Below, in pieces: positions 17,603 to 25,735 of a stretch of 58,546 bases of DNA (positions are counted from its first letter, which is position 1; each line of letters opens with the position of its first letter). The stretch covers positions 1-58,546 of the forward strand of contig DASRES010000043.1 of NCBI GenBank assembly GCA_035651955.1, written 5' to 3'. Below the pieces are notes generated by a model. That model saw only the letters and a program-made list of their open reading frames with translations, did no database searches and had not been told where the DNA came from. This stretch comes from Acidimicrobiia bacterium. Lineage in GTDB: Bacteria; Actinomycetota; Acidimicrobiia; IMCC26256; JAMXLJ01. The translations under genes and the position numbers were made by a program.

Positions 17603-17989
17603 GTGGCGGCTCGCATCGGCGTGGACGTCGAACATGGCTTGGACTGGCGCTCCGCCGACGAGTTGCTCGCGCGAGACGGTCCGAACGTCCTGCCCGAGGA
17701 AGCGGCGACGCCGGGCTTGCGCAAGCTCGTCGACGAACCGATGTACTTCGTCAGGTTGACGGCCTCCGTCCTCACACCCGCGACGTTCGACAGCAAGCAG
17801 ATGAACTGGGTCGCGCTGGGACAGTTCGTGCTCGCAGTCCTCACGACCCAGATGGACGCGTCCCGATCGATCCTCGGGACTGTCGACATCAGCACGAACG
17901 AGTTCGCGTGGGCGCTCCTTCCGCCGGTCGTGCTGCTGGCCGCCTGGGAAGCCGGCAACTACGTTCTGCGACGCGTCGCGAGGGAATGA
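17603..17989 (+). pseudogene. P-type cation ATPase with internal deletion
   Basis: About 128 residues. The start is the P-type ATPase N-terminal domain (GVDVEHGLDWRSADELLARD, then GPNVLPEEAATPGLRKLVDEP). It jumps straight to a C-terminal transmembrane block (LTPATFDSKQMNWVALGQF, then an ILGTVDISTNEFAWALL-type segment and ENYVLRR-like end). The actuator, phosphorylation (DKTGT) and nucleotide domains are missing, roughly 600 residues or more. No good ATG exists; GTG 17603 is the likely start. It follows the truncated PPK2 closely. Confidence 0.7.
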
Positions 17990-18013
17990 GTGACACGCGC
18001 TTCGGAGGCGCGT

Positions 18014-19504
18014 ATGCGCGAGCGCGAGATCAAGCTCGTCGTCGACGACCCGGGCTTCACGCTGCCCGACCTGGACGGCCTCGGCGGCATGCTCACGGCG
18101 CCGGTCGTCACCACCGAGCTCGTCGCGGACTACTACGACACGTCCGACCTCCGCCTGACCCGGGCGGGCGCGAGCCTGCGCTTCCGCCCGCCCGAGGGGT
18201 GGACTGTCAAGCTCCCGGCAGACGATGACGGGAACCTGCTGACACGCGCGGAGCTCCAGCTGGGCGGCGAGGCCGGTGATCCGCCCGCCGACGCGCTCGA
18301 CCTCGTTCGGGCCTGGACACGCGACCAGCCCGTCGCCGTCGTCGCGCGGCTTAGGACGCGTCGTACGCGCATCGACGTCCACGACGACGCGGGCCGCAAG
18401 CTCGCGGAGGTCGTCGACGACCGCGTCCGCGCGTACAACGGATGCTCGCCCGCAACGTCGTTCCGCGAGATCGAGGTCGAGCTCGCACCGGACGCACCCG
18501 CGCGGGTCGCGAAGCGCATCGTCCGGGAATTGCGTCGAGCGGGGGCGGGCAGCGCGGAGCCCGTCCCGAAGATCGCCCGGGCACTCGGGACGGCCGCGGC
18601 CCGTCGCAGCGACGTCGCGGTTCCGCGCCCGCCAGGAAGGCGCGCGACCGCGGACAAGGTCATCCGCGCCGCGTTGGGAGCGTCGGTCGCGCGACTCGTG
18701 CGTCACGACGCGCGCGTCCGCGTCGGCGACGATCCCGAGGACGTGCACCAGGCCCGCGTCGCGACGCGCCGGATGCGGTCCGACCTCAAGACGTTCGCGC
18801 CGCTGATGGAGCGAGCGTCGACGGACCGGGCGCGCGCGGACCTCGCCTGGCTCGGCGCACTCCTCGGTCCCGTCCGCGACGTCGACGTCCTGCGCGCGCT
18901 GCTCGAGGCGAGGTCGGCGGCCCTCCCGGATGAGGACCGGCCGGTGGCACGGCAGCTGCTCGAGGCGCTCGCGGACCGTCGCGCGAGCGCGTACGGCGAG
19001 CTGCTGTCCGGCATGCGGTCGACGCGCTACGTCCGGCTGCTCGACCGGCTCGTCGACACCGCCTCGGCCCGATCGATCACCCGCGGGACGTCCAAGCTCC
19101 GGGGTTCCGACGTGCTCCCCGCGCTCGTGAAGCACCCGTGGAAGAGGCTGCGCCGGGCGGTGCGCGACGCAGGGAGCACTCCGTCCGACGCGGAGCTGCA
19201 CGACATCCGCATCCGCGCGAAGCGGGCGCGTTACGCCACGGAGGCGGTCACGCCCGTCGTGGGCGGTCGCGCCCGACAGCTGGCGCGCCGGCTGCGCGAC
19301 CTCCAGGACGTCCTCGGCGCCCATCACGACTCCGTCGTCGCGAGACAGTGGCTCCACGAAGCCGCCGCGACCGCCTCGAACGAGGAGGCGTTCGTGGCGG
19401 GCGAGCTGGCGATGCTGCTGCACCAGGACTCGCACGACCTGCGCGCCCGCTGGACGACCGTCTGGCGGGCGGCCCGCGACCCCGACCTCCGCCGTTGGTT
19501 CTGA
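18014..19504 (+). CDS. CYTH-CHAD domain protein
   Basis: 496 residues. The N-terminal CYTH domain begins MREREIKLVV, the ExExK-type metal/triphosphate tunnel motif, with further YYDT and LRFR signatures. From about 215 the CHAD domain follows, with conserved His and basic residues (VHQARVATRRMRSDLKTF, LHDIRIRAKRARYATE). CYTH enzymes hydrolyse triphosphates including tripolyphosphate, and CHAD binds polyphosphate, so a polyphosphate-linked role is likely. ATG 18014 has GGAGG 6 bp upstream; an in-frame GTG at 17990 overlaps the preceding stop and lacks a site. Confidence 0.88.
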   Translation: MREREIKLVVDDPGFTLPDLDGLGGMLTAPVVTTELVADYYDTSDLRLTRAGASLRFRPPEGWTVKLPADDDGNLLTRAELQLGGEAGDPPADALDLVRAWTRDQPVAVVARLRTRRTRIDVHDDAGRKLAEVVDDRVRAYNGCSPATSFREIEVELAPDAPARVAKRIVRELRRAGAGSAEPVPKIARALGTAAARRSDVAVPRPPGRRATADKVIRAALGASVARLVRHDARVRVGDDPEDVHQARVATRRMRSDLKTFAPLMERASTDRARADLAWLGALLGPVRDVDVLRALLEARSAALPDEDRPVARQLLEALADRRASAYGELLSGMRSTRYVRLLDRLVDTASARSITRGTSKLRGSDVLPALVKHPWKRLRRAVRDAGSTPSDAELHDIRIRAKRARYATEAVTPVVGGRARQLARRLRDLQDVLGAHHDSVVARQWLHEAAATASNEEAFVAGELAMLLHQDSHDLRARWTTVWRAARDPDLRRWF

Positions 19505-19510
19505 CACGTT

Positions 19511-19527
19511 TCATCCCGTCGGGATGA
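19511..19527. promoter_or_regulatory. Shared 17-bp palindromic operator candidate, copy F
   Basis: TCATCCCGTCGGGATGA has perfectly matching 7-bp arms around GTC. It begins 6 bp after the CHAD stop and lies 34 bp before the preferred start of the lipid kinase gene. Confidence 0.65.
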
Positions 19528-19561
19528 CGTGCGCCAGTCGGTCGTTGCGCACCATCGGTGG

Positions 19562-20965
19562 GTGAAGCGACTCGCGGCGGCCGGCGCGCTCGTCGCGTTC
19601 GTCGCGGCGCCCGTCGCCGCGATCGTCTTCGCGGTCACACACATCGGTCTCGTCGTCGTGACGGCGATCGCGATCCTCGCGATCGGTGCTGCGGGTTGGG
19701 TCGTCGTCACGCGCACGGGCCCGCTCCGCTTCGTCGCGGCCGCGATCGTGGTGCTCGCGCTGGCCACGATCGTGACCGCGTTCGTCGTCGTGCTCCCCGT
19801 GCTCCACGCGGTGCGCGGCCTCGTGATCGTCGCCGCCCTGGTCGTGGGCGGGCTCGGGCTCGCGCGGTACGCGCTCGGCGGCGAGCGTGAAGCGCCGCGT
19901 GTCGCGCTCGTGGAGCGCGCGGGCTCGGCCCACCATCCCGTGCTCTTCATGAACCCGAAGTCCGGCGGAGGGAAGGTCGAGCGGTTCCACCTCGTGGAGG
20001 AGGCCCGTCGTCGAGGCATCGAGCCGGTCGTGCTCGCGCGCGGCGACGACCTCCGTGCGCTCGCGCTCGACGCCGTCGCGCGAGGTGCGGATGCGCTCGG
20101 AGCCGCGGGAGGCGACGGGTCGCAGGCGATCGTCGCGACGGTCGCCATCGACCACGGGCTACCGTTCGTGTGCGTGCCCGCCGGAACGCGCAATCACCTG
20201 GCCCTCGACCTCGGCGTCGATCGTGACGACGTCGTCGCCGCGCTCGACGCGTTCGCGGACGGACCCGAGCGCGTCGTCGACGTCGGCCTCGTCGGCGACC
20301 GCGTCTTCGTCAACAACGTGTCGTTCGGTGTGTACGGCGAGGTGGTGCAGTCGGACAGCTACCGCGACGCGAAGCTGCGGACGGCAGCCGAGGAGATGCC
20401 CGAGCTGCTCGGGCCGGGTGGGCGCGCACCGGAGCTGCGCTTCTCGGGTCGGGACGGCGCACCGCGCGCGACGCGCGACCTCGTGCTCGTGTCGAACAAC
20501 CCGTACGACGTCGGCACCATCGGCCGCTTCGGGACGCGTCCACAGCTCGACACCGGGACCCTCGGCATCATGAGCGTCCGGGTCGAGAACGCGCGTGACG
20601 CGGCCCGCTTCACCGCGCTGGCGGCGACCGGGCGTGCGTGGGACTTCCCCGGCTGCGAGGCGTGGACGGCGCCGTCGTTCACGCTCGACGCCGACGGTCC
20701 CGTTGCCGCGGGCATCGACGGCGAGTCGGTCCGGCTCGAGCCGCCCGTGCGGTTCCGGATGCGGCCGCGCGCCCTGCGCGTCTGGCTCGCGCCGAGCGCG
20801 CCGGTGCTTCGTTCGCGCGCCGCGCGCGCCGGCCTCCGGCGGAGCACGATCGCCGCCCTGTGGAGGAAGCTCCGCACGTCGCCGCTTCCGAGGCGCGACG
20901 GCTCTCGCGACGGGACCGACGCACCCACGGGGATCGCCGCGACCTCGGCCGCCCGCCGGCGGTGA
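19562..20965 (+). CDS. Diacylglycerol-kinase-family lipid kinase with membrane N-terminus
   Basis: About 467 residues. Three to four hydrophobic helices (residues 5-110) anchor it in the membrane. The DAGK catalytic domain follows: MNPKSGGGKVERF, AAGGDGSQAIVA (the GGDG nucleotide loop) and CVPAGTRNHLALDLG. The family phosphorylates diacylglycerol or related lipids at the membrane face. The frame is open to GTG 19529, but that start would touch palindrome copy F; GTG 19562 is preferred, with a weak ribosome site. The stop overlaps the phosphate permease start by 4 bp. Confidence 0.82.
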   Translation: MKRLAAAGALVAFVAAPVAAIVFAVTHIGLVVVTAIAILAIGAAGWVVVTRTGPLRFVAAAIVVLALATIVTAFVVVLPVLHAVRGLVIVAALVVGGLGLARYALGGEREAPRVALVERAGSAHHPVLFMNPKSGGGKVERFHLVEEARRRGIEPVVLARGDDLRALALDAVARGADALGAAGGDGSQAIVATVAIDHGLPFVCVPAGTRNHLALDLGVDRDDVVAALDAFADGPERVVDVGLVGDRVFVNNVSFGVYGEVVQSDSYRDAKLRTAAEEMPELLGPGGRAPELRFSGRDGAPRATRDLVLVSNNPYDVGTIGRFGTRPQLDTGTLGIMSVRVENARDAARFTALAATGRAWDFPGCEAWTAPSFTLDADGPVAAGIDGESVRLEPPVRFRMRPRALRVWLAPSAPVLRSRAARAGLRRSTIAALWRKLRTSPLPRRDGSRDGTDAPTGIAATSAARRR

Positions 20966-21915
20966 AGAGCGCGCTGCTCGTCGCCGGTGCGCTGTTCGCG
21001 ATCGTGAGCGGGGTGAACGACGGCGGCGCGCTCGTCGCGCTCGGCCTCAAGGTCCCGGGCACCCGCCCCATCGTCACCATCGCCATCCTCTCGGTCGCCG
21101 TCGTCGCGAGCCCACCCGTGTTCGGCACCGCCGTCGCGACGACGATCGCCCGGAAGCTCGTTCCGTTCCACGGGCCGGACGGCCGCACCGCGGCGCTGCT
21201 CGGCATCGTCGCCTGCGTCGCGGTCGTGGGCGTCCTCGCCCGTCTCCGGCTCCCGACGAGCCTCACGCTCGCGACGGTCGGCGGCCTCATCGGTGCGGGT
21301 GTCGGCTTCGGGTTCCATGCCTCGTGGTCGACGATCGGGCTCGTCGTCGCAGTCGGCGTGATCGCACCCGTCGTCGGCGGCTGTGTCGCCTCGCTCGTCG
21401 CGACGACGTTGCGCGTCCTCTCGGTGCCCGTCAGCGGACGGACCGTGCGTGTGGCGCACTACGGCGCGTTCGCGCTCGAGTCGCTCGCGTACGGCGCCAA
21501 CGACGCGCAGCGGATGCTCGCGGTGTTCGCGATCGCGGCCGGGCTGACGACCACACGCGTCCAACCCCACGCCTGGCAGCTCGGCGCGATCTTCGTGTGC
21601 TTCGCGGTCGGCGCGATCGTCGGCATGTACCGCTACGCGCGCACGTTCGGCTCCGATCTCGTACCTGCCCGTCCCCACCACACGCCGGTCGCGGAGCTCG
21701 CGGCCGCGGGTGCCTCGTTCGGCGGCATGGCCCTCGGAGCGCCGTTGAGCATCACGCAGTCGGCGTCGGCGGGGCTGATCGGTGCGGCCGGTCCCGAGCA
21801 CTGGCTCCAGGTTCGGTGGCGGCGAACGGCACGGCTCGCGCTCGCGTGTGTCCTCACCGTTCCCAGCGCGTTCGCGCTCGGGCTGGCGCTCGGGCTGGTC
21901 GGGTCGTCGTTGTGA
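20962..21915 (+). CDS. PiT-family inorganic phosphate permease
   Basis: 317 residues with about nine membrane helices. The two repeated PiT signatures are SGVNDGGALVALGLKVPG near the N-terminus and ESLAYGANDAQRMLAVFAIA in the second half, related to the GANDVAN boxes. A GAPLSITQS motif follows. These permeases carry metal-phosphate with protons. GTG 20962 overlaps the kinase stop (GTGA). It is followed by a DUF47 gene, the usual partner of Pit permeases, which supports phosphate as the substrate. Confidence 0.85.
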   Translation: MKSALLVAGALFAIVSGVNDGGALVALGLKVPGTRPIVTIAILSVAVVASPPVFGTAVATTIARKLVPFHGPDGRTAALLGIVACVAVVGVLARLRLPTSLTLATVGGLIGAGVGFGFHASWSTIGLVVAVGVIAPVVGGCVASLVATTLRVLSVPVSGRTVRVAHYGAFALESLAYGANDAQRMLAVFAIAAGLTTTRVQPHAWQLGAIFVCFAVGAIVGMYRYARTFGSDLVPARPHHTPVAELAAAGASFGGMALGAPLSITQSASAGLIGAAGPEHWLQVRWRRTARLALACVLTVPSAFALGLALGLVGSSL

Positions 21916-21925
21916 TGGTGTCGTG

Positions 21926-22558
21926 ATGGCGTCGTTGCGCCGGCTGTGGGCGGATCTCACCGGACGATCGGACGACCGGTTCATCGAGCTGCTCGACGCG
22001 CAGATCGCGGCCGTCCTCGACGCCGTGGCGATCATCCGCGCTGCCCTCTCGGACTGGCCGGGCAGCTGCCTCGCCGACGTCGAGCGGCTCGAGACTGTCG
22101 GCGACGACCGCCGCGCCGAGCTGATCAGGGAGCTGTCGAAGTCCCTCACCACGCCGATCGACCGCGAGGACCTGTTCCGGCTGTCGCGCTCGGTGGACGA
22201 CGTGCTCGACAACCTGCACGACTTCGCGCGCGAGATGGACCTGTACGAGCCCGCGAACCGCGCCGGCTTCGATGCGGTGCTCGAAGCCGTCGCGAAGGGG
22301 ATGGACGGGCTGCACGAGGCGATCGCGCGCTTCTCGGCGTCACCGCAGGAGGTGCTCTACGCGAGCCGGGCCGCGAAGGACGGTGCGTCGCTCGTGCGCA
22401 CGCGCTACGAGGACGCGATGGCGCGCGTGCTGCACGCCGAGCTGACCACGGACACGATGCGCGAACGCGAGCTGCTCCGCCGGCTCGACGTCGTCGGGCT
22501 CCGGCTCGGCGAGGCCGCGGACGCGCTCGCGGACGGGACGCTCAAGCGCGTGCAGTGA
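21926..22558 (+). CDS. DUF47 / PhoU-like phosphate-transport accessory protein
   Basis: 210 residues, nearly all helical. It shows the DUF47 pattern: DDRFIELLDAQIAAVLDAV, DRRAELIRELSKSLTTPIDR, EDLFRLSRSVDDVLDNLHDF and a charged C-terminal helix. DUF47 proteins form PhoU-like bundles and modulate Pit-type permeases encoded beside them, as here 11 bp upstream. ATG 21926 is chosen; GTG 21923 is possible. Its last 17 bp overlap a gene on the other strand. Confidence 0.82.
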   Translation: MASLRRLWADLTGRSDDRFIELLDAQIAAVLDAVAIIRAALSDWPGSCLADVERLETVGDDRRAELIRELSKSLTTPIDREDLFRLSRSVDDVLDNLHDFAREMDLYEPANRAGFDAVLEAVAKGMDGLHEAIARFSASPQEVLYASRAAKDGASLVRTRYEDAMARVLHAELTTDTMRERELLRRLDVVGLRLGEAADALADGTLKRVQ

Positions 22559-22769
22559 GCGACGCCGCGGCGAGGAGCTCGGTCCTGATCTCTCGCTCCA
22601 CGAGGATCGGGACGAACTCGCGGACCGGTGCACCGTCGAAGCTCGCGAAGCGTGTCCGGACGCGCGCCTCGAGCACCGTGGGCTCGACGCGGTCGGGGAA
22701 CCGCTCGTGCAGCCGGCCCACGGTGCGCAGGACGCGTGCCTCGTCGTCCGTGTCGTCTCGTCGTGACAT
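22542..22769 (-). CDS. Small three-helix-bundle dimerisation-type protein
   Basis: 75 residues, acidic start (MSRRDDTDDEARVLRTV). LHERFPDRVEPTVLEARVR and FVPILVEREIRTELLAA match the short three-helix-bundle family common in Actinobacteria. The function is unknown. The start is 5 bp after the stop of the DUF7144 gene, so both come from one message. It converges with and slightly overlaps the DUF47 gene. Confidence 0.65.
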   Translation of the reverse strand: MSRRDDTDDEARVLRTVGRLHERFPDRVEPTVLEARVRTRFASFDGAPVREFVPILVEREIRTELLAAASLTARA

Positions 22770-22774
22770 CCCGG

Positions 22775-23227
22775 CTAGCCCGCGTCGGGGCCGGCGTAGC
22801 GCGCGAGCGCGTAGAACACCATGACCGCGAGACCGACGTAGAGCAGCGACCACACGGGGTAGTACGGCATCCACATGATGGCGCTGATGCCGCCGATGAC
22901 CGCCGCGATGAGCCCGATCCAACGCGCGAACTGCGATTGCGCGAGGACGAGCACGCTCGCCACGACGAGGACGATCCCCACGGCGAGCCAGAGCCACGCG
23001 TACGTCGTCAGGTTCGAGCCCAGCACCCCGTCCTTCAGGTTGTCGGGCAGCGCGCCCTTGTAGCTGAACGCCCAGATCGAGTCGATGATCCGCATGAGCC
23101 CCGCGAGCCCGAGCACGGTTCCGGCGAAGAACAGCCAGCCGAAGTGGGTCCGCTCCTCGGGATAGACCATCAGCCCGTCGTCCTGGGTCGTCGAAGCGAC
23201 GCGGTTCCGACCACTTGTCGTCGCCAC
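22775..23227 (-). CDS. DUF7144-type membrane protein
   Basis: 150 residues with four membrane helices: GWLFFAGTVLGLAGLMRIID, YAWLWLAVGIVLVVASVLVL, WIGLIAAVIGGISAIMWM and SLLYVGLAVMVFYALARY. The pattern, including the loop with YPVWS, fits DUF7144, whose role is unknown. GTG 23227 is chosen because GAGGAGGG lies 4-5 bp upstream; the frame is open further but without a site. Palindrome copy G is 83 bp upstream. Confidence 0.72.
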   Translation of the reverse strand: MATTSGRNRVASTTQDDGLMVYPEERTHFGWLFFAGTVLGLAGLMRIIDSIWAFSYKGALPDNLKDGVLGSNLTTYAWLWLAVGIVLVVASVLVLAQSQFARWIGLIAAVIGGISAIMWMPYYPVWSLLYVGLAVMVFYALARYAGPDAG

Positions 23228-23310
23228 GGAGCCCTCCTCCCGTTCGGGGTCGACCAGCCCGCGATCGCGCGGGCTCGCGCCAAATCTGGCGTGCGAACCC
23301 GCCGCGCTCA

Positions 23311-23327
23311 TCATCCGGTCCGGGTGA
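23311..23327. promoter_or_regulatory. Shared 17-bp palindromic operator candidate, copy G
   Basis: TCATCCGGTCCGGGTGA lies directly between the stop of the NarL-type regulator gene (23328) and the DUF7144 unit. It differs from copy C at one position. Confidence 0.65.
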
Positions 23328-24014
23328 TCAGGCGCCGTCGTCGTCCCGGCCGGGTACGACCACGCGGGCCTCGTACGCGACCGCGACCGCCTGGGCGCGA
23401 TCCCGGACGCCGAGTTTCATGAAGACCCGCTTGACGTGGGTCTTCACGGTCTCGATGCCCACCGTCAGGTCGGTCGCGATCTCCCGGTTCGACAGGCCCC
23501 GCGCGATCAGGACGAGGACCTCGCGCTCGCGCTCGGTCAGGCGCGAGACGAGGGCGGCCCGCCCGGTCGGTTGCGGCGCGTCCGCGGCGAACCGGGCGAC
23601 GATGCGCTTCGTCAGCTCGGGCGTCAGGAGCGCGTCGCCGGACGCGACGAGCCGCACCGCGTCGACAAGCTCCTCCGCGGGCGCGCGCTTCAGCATGAAC
23701 CCGCTCGCGCCCGCCTGCAGCGCGCGGAACACGTACTCGTCGTCGTCGAAGGTCGTCAGCACGATCACCCGCGGGGTCGGGTCCTCTGCGGAGGCGCCCA
23801 TGGTGATCCTGCGTGTCGCCTCGAGACCGTCGAGGTTGTGCATCCGGACGTCCATGAGGACGACGTCCGGGTCCGTCGTCCGGGTCAGCGCGCACGCCTG
23901 GACACCGTCGTCCGCCTCGCCGACGACCGTCATGTCGGGTTCCGCGTCGAGGATGGTCCGCAACCCGATCCGCGTCGGGACGTCGTCGTCGACGACGAGC
24001 ACGCGCAGCTCCAT
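23328..24014 (-). CDS. NarL/FixJ-family response regulator
   Basis: 228 residues. The receiver domain has LRVLVVDDDV with the acidic pocket, phospho-acceptor Asp in VVLMDVRM (about residue 54) and the Lys of the LKRA region. The C-terminal LuxR-type helix-turn-helix is LTEREREVLVLIARGLSNRE with IETVKTHVKRVFMKL. ATG 24014 shares one base with the kinase stop, so the pair is co-translated. Its targets are unknown; it is a second candidate reader of the local palindromes. Confidence 0.9.
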   Translation of the reverse strand: MELRVLVVDDDVPTRIGLRTILDAEPDMTVVGEADDGVQACALTRTTDPDVVLMDVRMHNLDGLEATRRITMGASAEDPTPRVIVLTTFDDDEYVFRALQAGASGFMLKRAPAEELVDAVRLVASGDALLTPELTKRIVARFAADAPQPTGRAALVSRLTEREREVLVLIARGLSNREIATDLTVGIETVKTHVKRVFMKLGVRDRAQAVAVAYEARVVVPGRDDDGA

Positions 24015-25594
24015 CACTTCTGCTTCAACGGGAGGCTCGCCCGCACCACGAACCCGCCGCCCTCGCCCGGCCCCGTCTCGATCCGTCCGCCCAGCACCGA
24101 CACGCGCTCGCGCATCCCGATCAGACCACGACCGCCGTTCGGGGCGCGCACCGCGCCGCGACCGTCGTCCGCGATGACGAGGTGCAACACGTCGGGCTCG
24201 TACGCGACGAGCACGCTCGCACGCGCGCCACCTCCGTGCTTCACGACGTTCGTCAGCGCCTCCTGGGCGATCCGGAACGCGGATCGGGCGACGATCCGCG
24301 GGACAGGTCGCTCCGGACCGTCGACCGCGAGATCGACCGTCAGGCCCGCGTCGCGGAGCGACGCGACGAGGTCGGGCAGGTCCGCGAGACTGCGGCCCGG
24401 GTCGAGGTCCGGTGTCGCGTCGACGAGGCCGAGCGCGGCGTCGAGGTCGTGGAACGCGTCACGCCCGGTGCGTTCGATCGACTCGATGAGGTCGCGGGAG
24501 CGCACGGAGTCCACGCCGAGCATCCGGCGCGCCCCGCCGGCCTGCAGGATCACGGCGTTGAGCGCGTGCCCGACGATGTCGTGGACGTCGCGCGCGATGC
24601 GGCGCCGTTCCGCCGCCGACGCGGCGAGCCCGTCGATCCGCTGCGCGAGGCGCGCCTGCTCCATCTTGCGCAGCGCCCGTTGCGCCCGGACGCGCTCGCC
24701 GACCTCGACCGCGAGCAGGAGCGCGGAGAGCAGCGCGACTGCGAGGAAGAGCTGGAGATAGAGCAGCCGCGCGGTCGTGCTCATCCCCGGGAACACGCGA
24801 TCGGCGTGACCGTGCGCGACCGCGAACTCGGCGACGAGCGCGGTGGCGAGCCCCGTCGTCGACGCGAGGGAGAACCCACCGCGCAGGGCCGACCACATCA
24901 GCACGGGCAGCACGATGTAGATGACCGGCTCGTTCCACACGAGGATCACGGTCAACGTGATCCCGGCGGCGACGAGCGGAAGCGCGACGACCTCGGCCAC
25001 GGACACGCGCGGGTCGACCGACGCGATGTGCTGCTCCAGCCATGCGAGCACCGGCGTCGCGATGACGAGCACGCCGAGCGCGTCGCCGATCCACCATCGA
25101 GTCGTGATCGAGACGAACGGCTCCGTGCTGCCCGTGAGCGCCGAGACGGACCCGCCGATGAGCGCGCCGACGACGGGCCCCGCGACGACCGCGGTCGCGA
25201 GGTACGCCGCGAAGTTCGAACGCAAGGTCGACGATCGCCGCCGCGCGGCGATGAGCAGCGACGCGCCGACCCAGGGCTCGGCGGCGTTCGCGGCCGCGAA
25301 GCCGACGGCCATCGCGACACCCTGCCCGTGCCGGAGGTCGACGCTGATCTCCGCGGCCGCGACGACGAGCGCGAGCCAGGGACGCCGGTCGCGGGGGGTG
25401 AGCACGAACGCGGCGAGCGTGACTCCTGCGGCGGGGAAGAACGCGACGCCCCCTTCCGGCGAGCGCGCGAGCCAGAACGTCGACTCCGCGCCGACGACGT
25501 ACAGCGCGCCGATGGCGAGCGCGATCGCCGCGAAGCGGGGTGATGCGCCGTGCAGCGCGGGTGCGCGCACGGTCGTCGGCGTCTCGACCGCCAC
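24014..25594 (-). CDS. Sensor histidine kinase, MASE1 plus HisKA_3
   Basis: 526 residues. The N-terminal half is a MASE1-type membrane sensor with about eight helices (VGAESTFWLARSPEGGVAFF, then WWIGDALGVLVIATP). It is followed by a HisKA_3 helix with the phospho-His in ERRRIARDVHDIVGHALNAV and a HATPase domain ending in NGGRGLIGMRERVSVLGGRI. The signal for MASE1 is not known. It forms a two-component pair with the downstream regulator. A palindrome of another type lies 91 bp upstream. Confidence 0.9.
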   Translation of the reverse strand: MAVETPTTVRAPALHGASPRFAAIALAIGALYVVGAESTFWLARSPEGGVAFFPAAGVTLAAFVLTPRDRRPWLALVVAAAEISVDLRHGQGVAMAVGFAAANAAEPWVGASLLIAARRRSSTLRSNFAAYLATAVVAGPVVGALIGGSVSALTGSTEPFVSITTRWWIGDALGVLVIATPVLAWLEQHIASVDPRVSVAEVVALPLVAAGITLTVILVWNEPVIYIVLPVLMWSALRGGFSLASTTGLATALVAEFAVAHGHADRVFPGMSTTARLLYLQLFLAVALLSALLLAVEVGERVRAQRALRKMEQARLAQRIDGLAASAAERRRIARDVHDIVGHALNAVILQAGGARRMLGVDSVRSRDLIESIERTGRDAFHDLDAALGLVDATPDLDPGRSLADLPDLVASLRDAGLTVDLAVDGPERPVPRIVARSAFRIAQEALTNVVKHGGGARASVLVAYEPDVLHLVIADDGRGAVRAPNGGRGLIGMRERVSVLGGRIETGPGEGGGFVVRASLPLKQK

Positions 25595-25685
25595 GCGTCG
25601 TCCTTCCGTCGGGTCGGCGTCACGCTACGACGGGACGGCGCGCGATTCACGCGCCGAACGCCGCGCTCCCACGCGGACCTGCAAA

Positions 25686-25703
25686 TCCCTCCCTGGAGGG
25701 ATG
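25686..25703. promoter_or_regulatory. 18-bp palindrome upstream of the MASE1 kinase
   Basis: ATCCCTCCCTGGAGGGAT has 8-bp arms around a 2-bp centre. It lies between the kinase start (25594, leftward) and a small forward ORF (25736). It shares ATCCC/GGGAT with the island palindrome but has a different core and spacing, so it is treated as a separate operator candidate. Confidence 0.45.
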
Positions 25704-25735
25704 TCACGGCAGGTCGCGCGGCGTAGAAAACGTGA

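Noticed and set aside
13422-19507. Very long minus-strand frames (13422-15572 and 17306-19507)
   Set aside because: Antisense to the LAL and CHAD genes; low-complexity Arg/Glu/Val translation with no motif.
3185-23327. The 17-bp palindromes as simple transcription terminators
   Set aside because: Copies A, B, C and E lie in divergent promoter gaps, the stems are only 7 bp, no T-run follows, and the outer sequence is conserved rather than just self-complementary.
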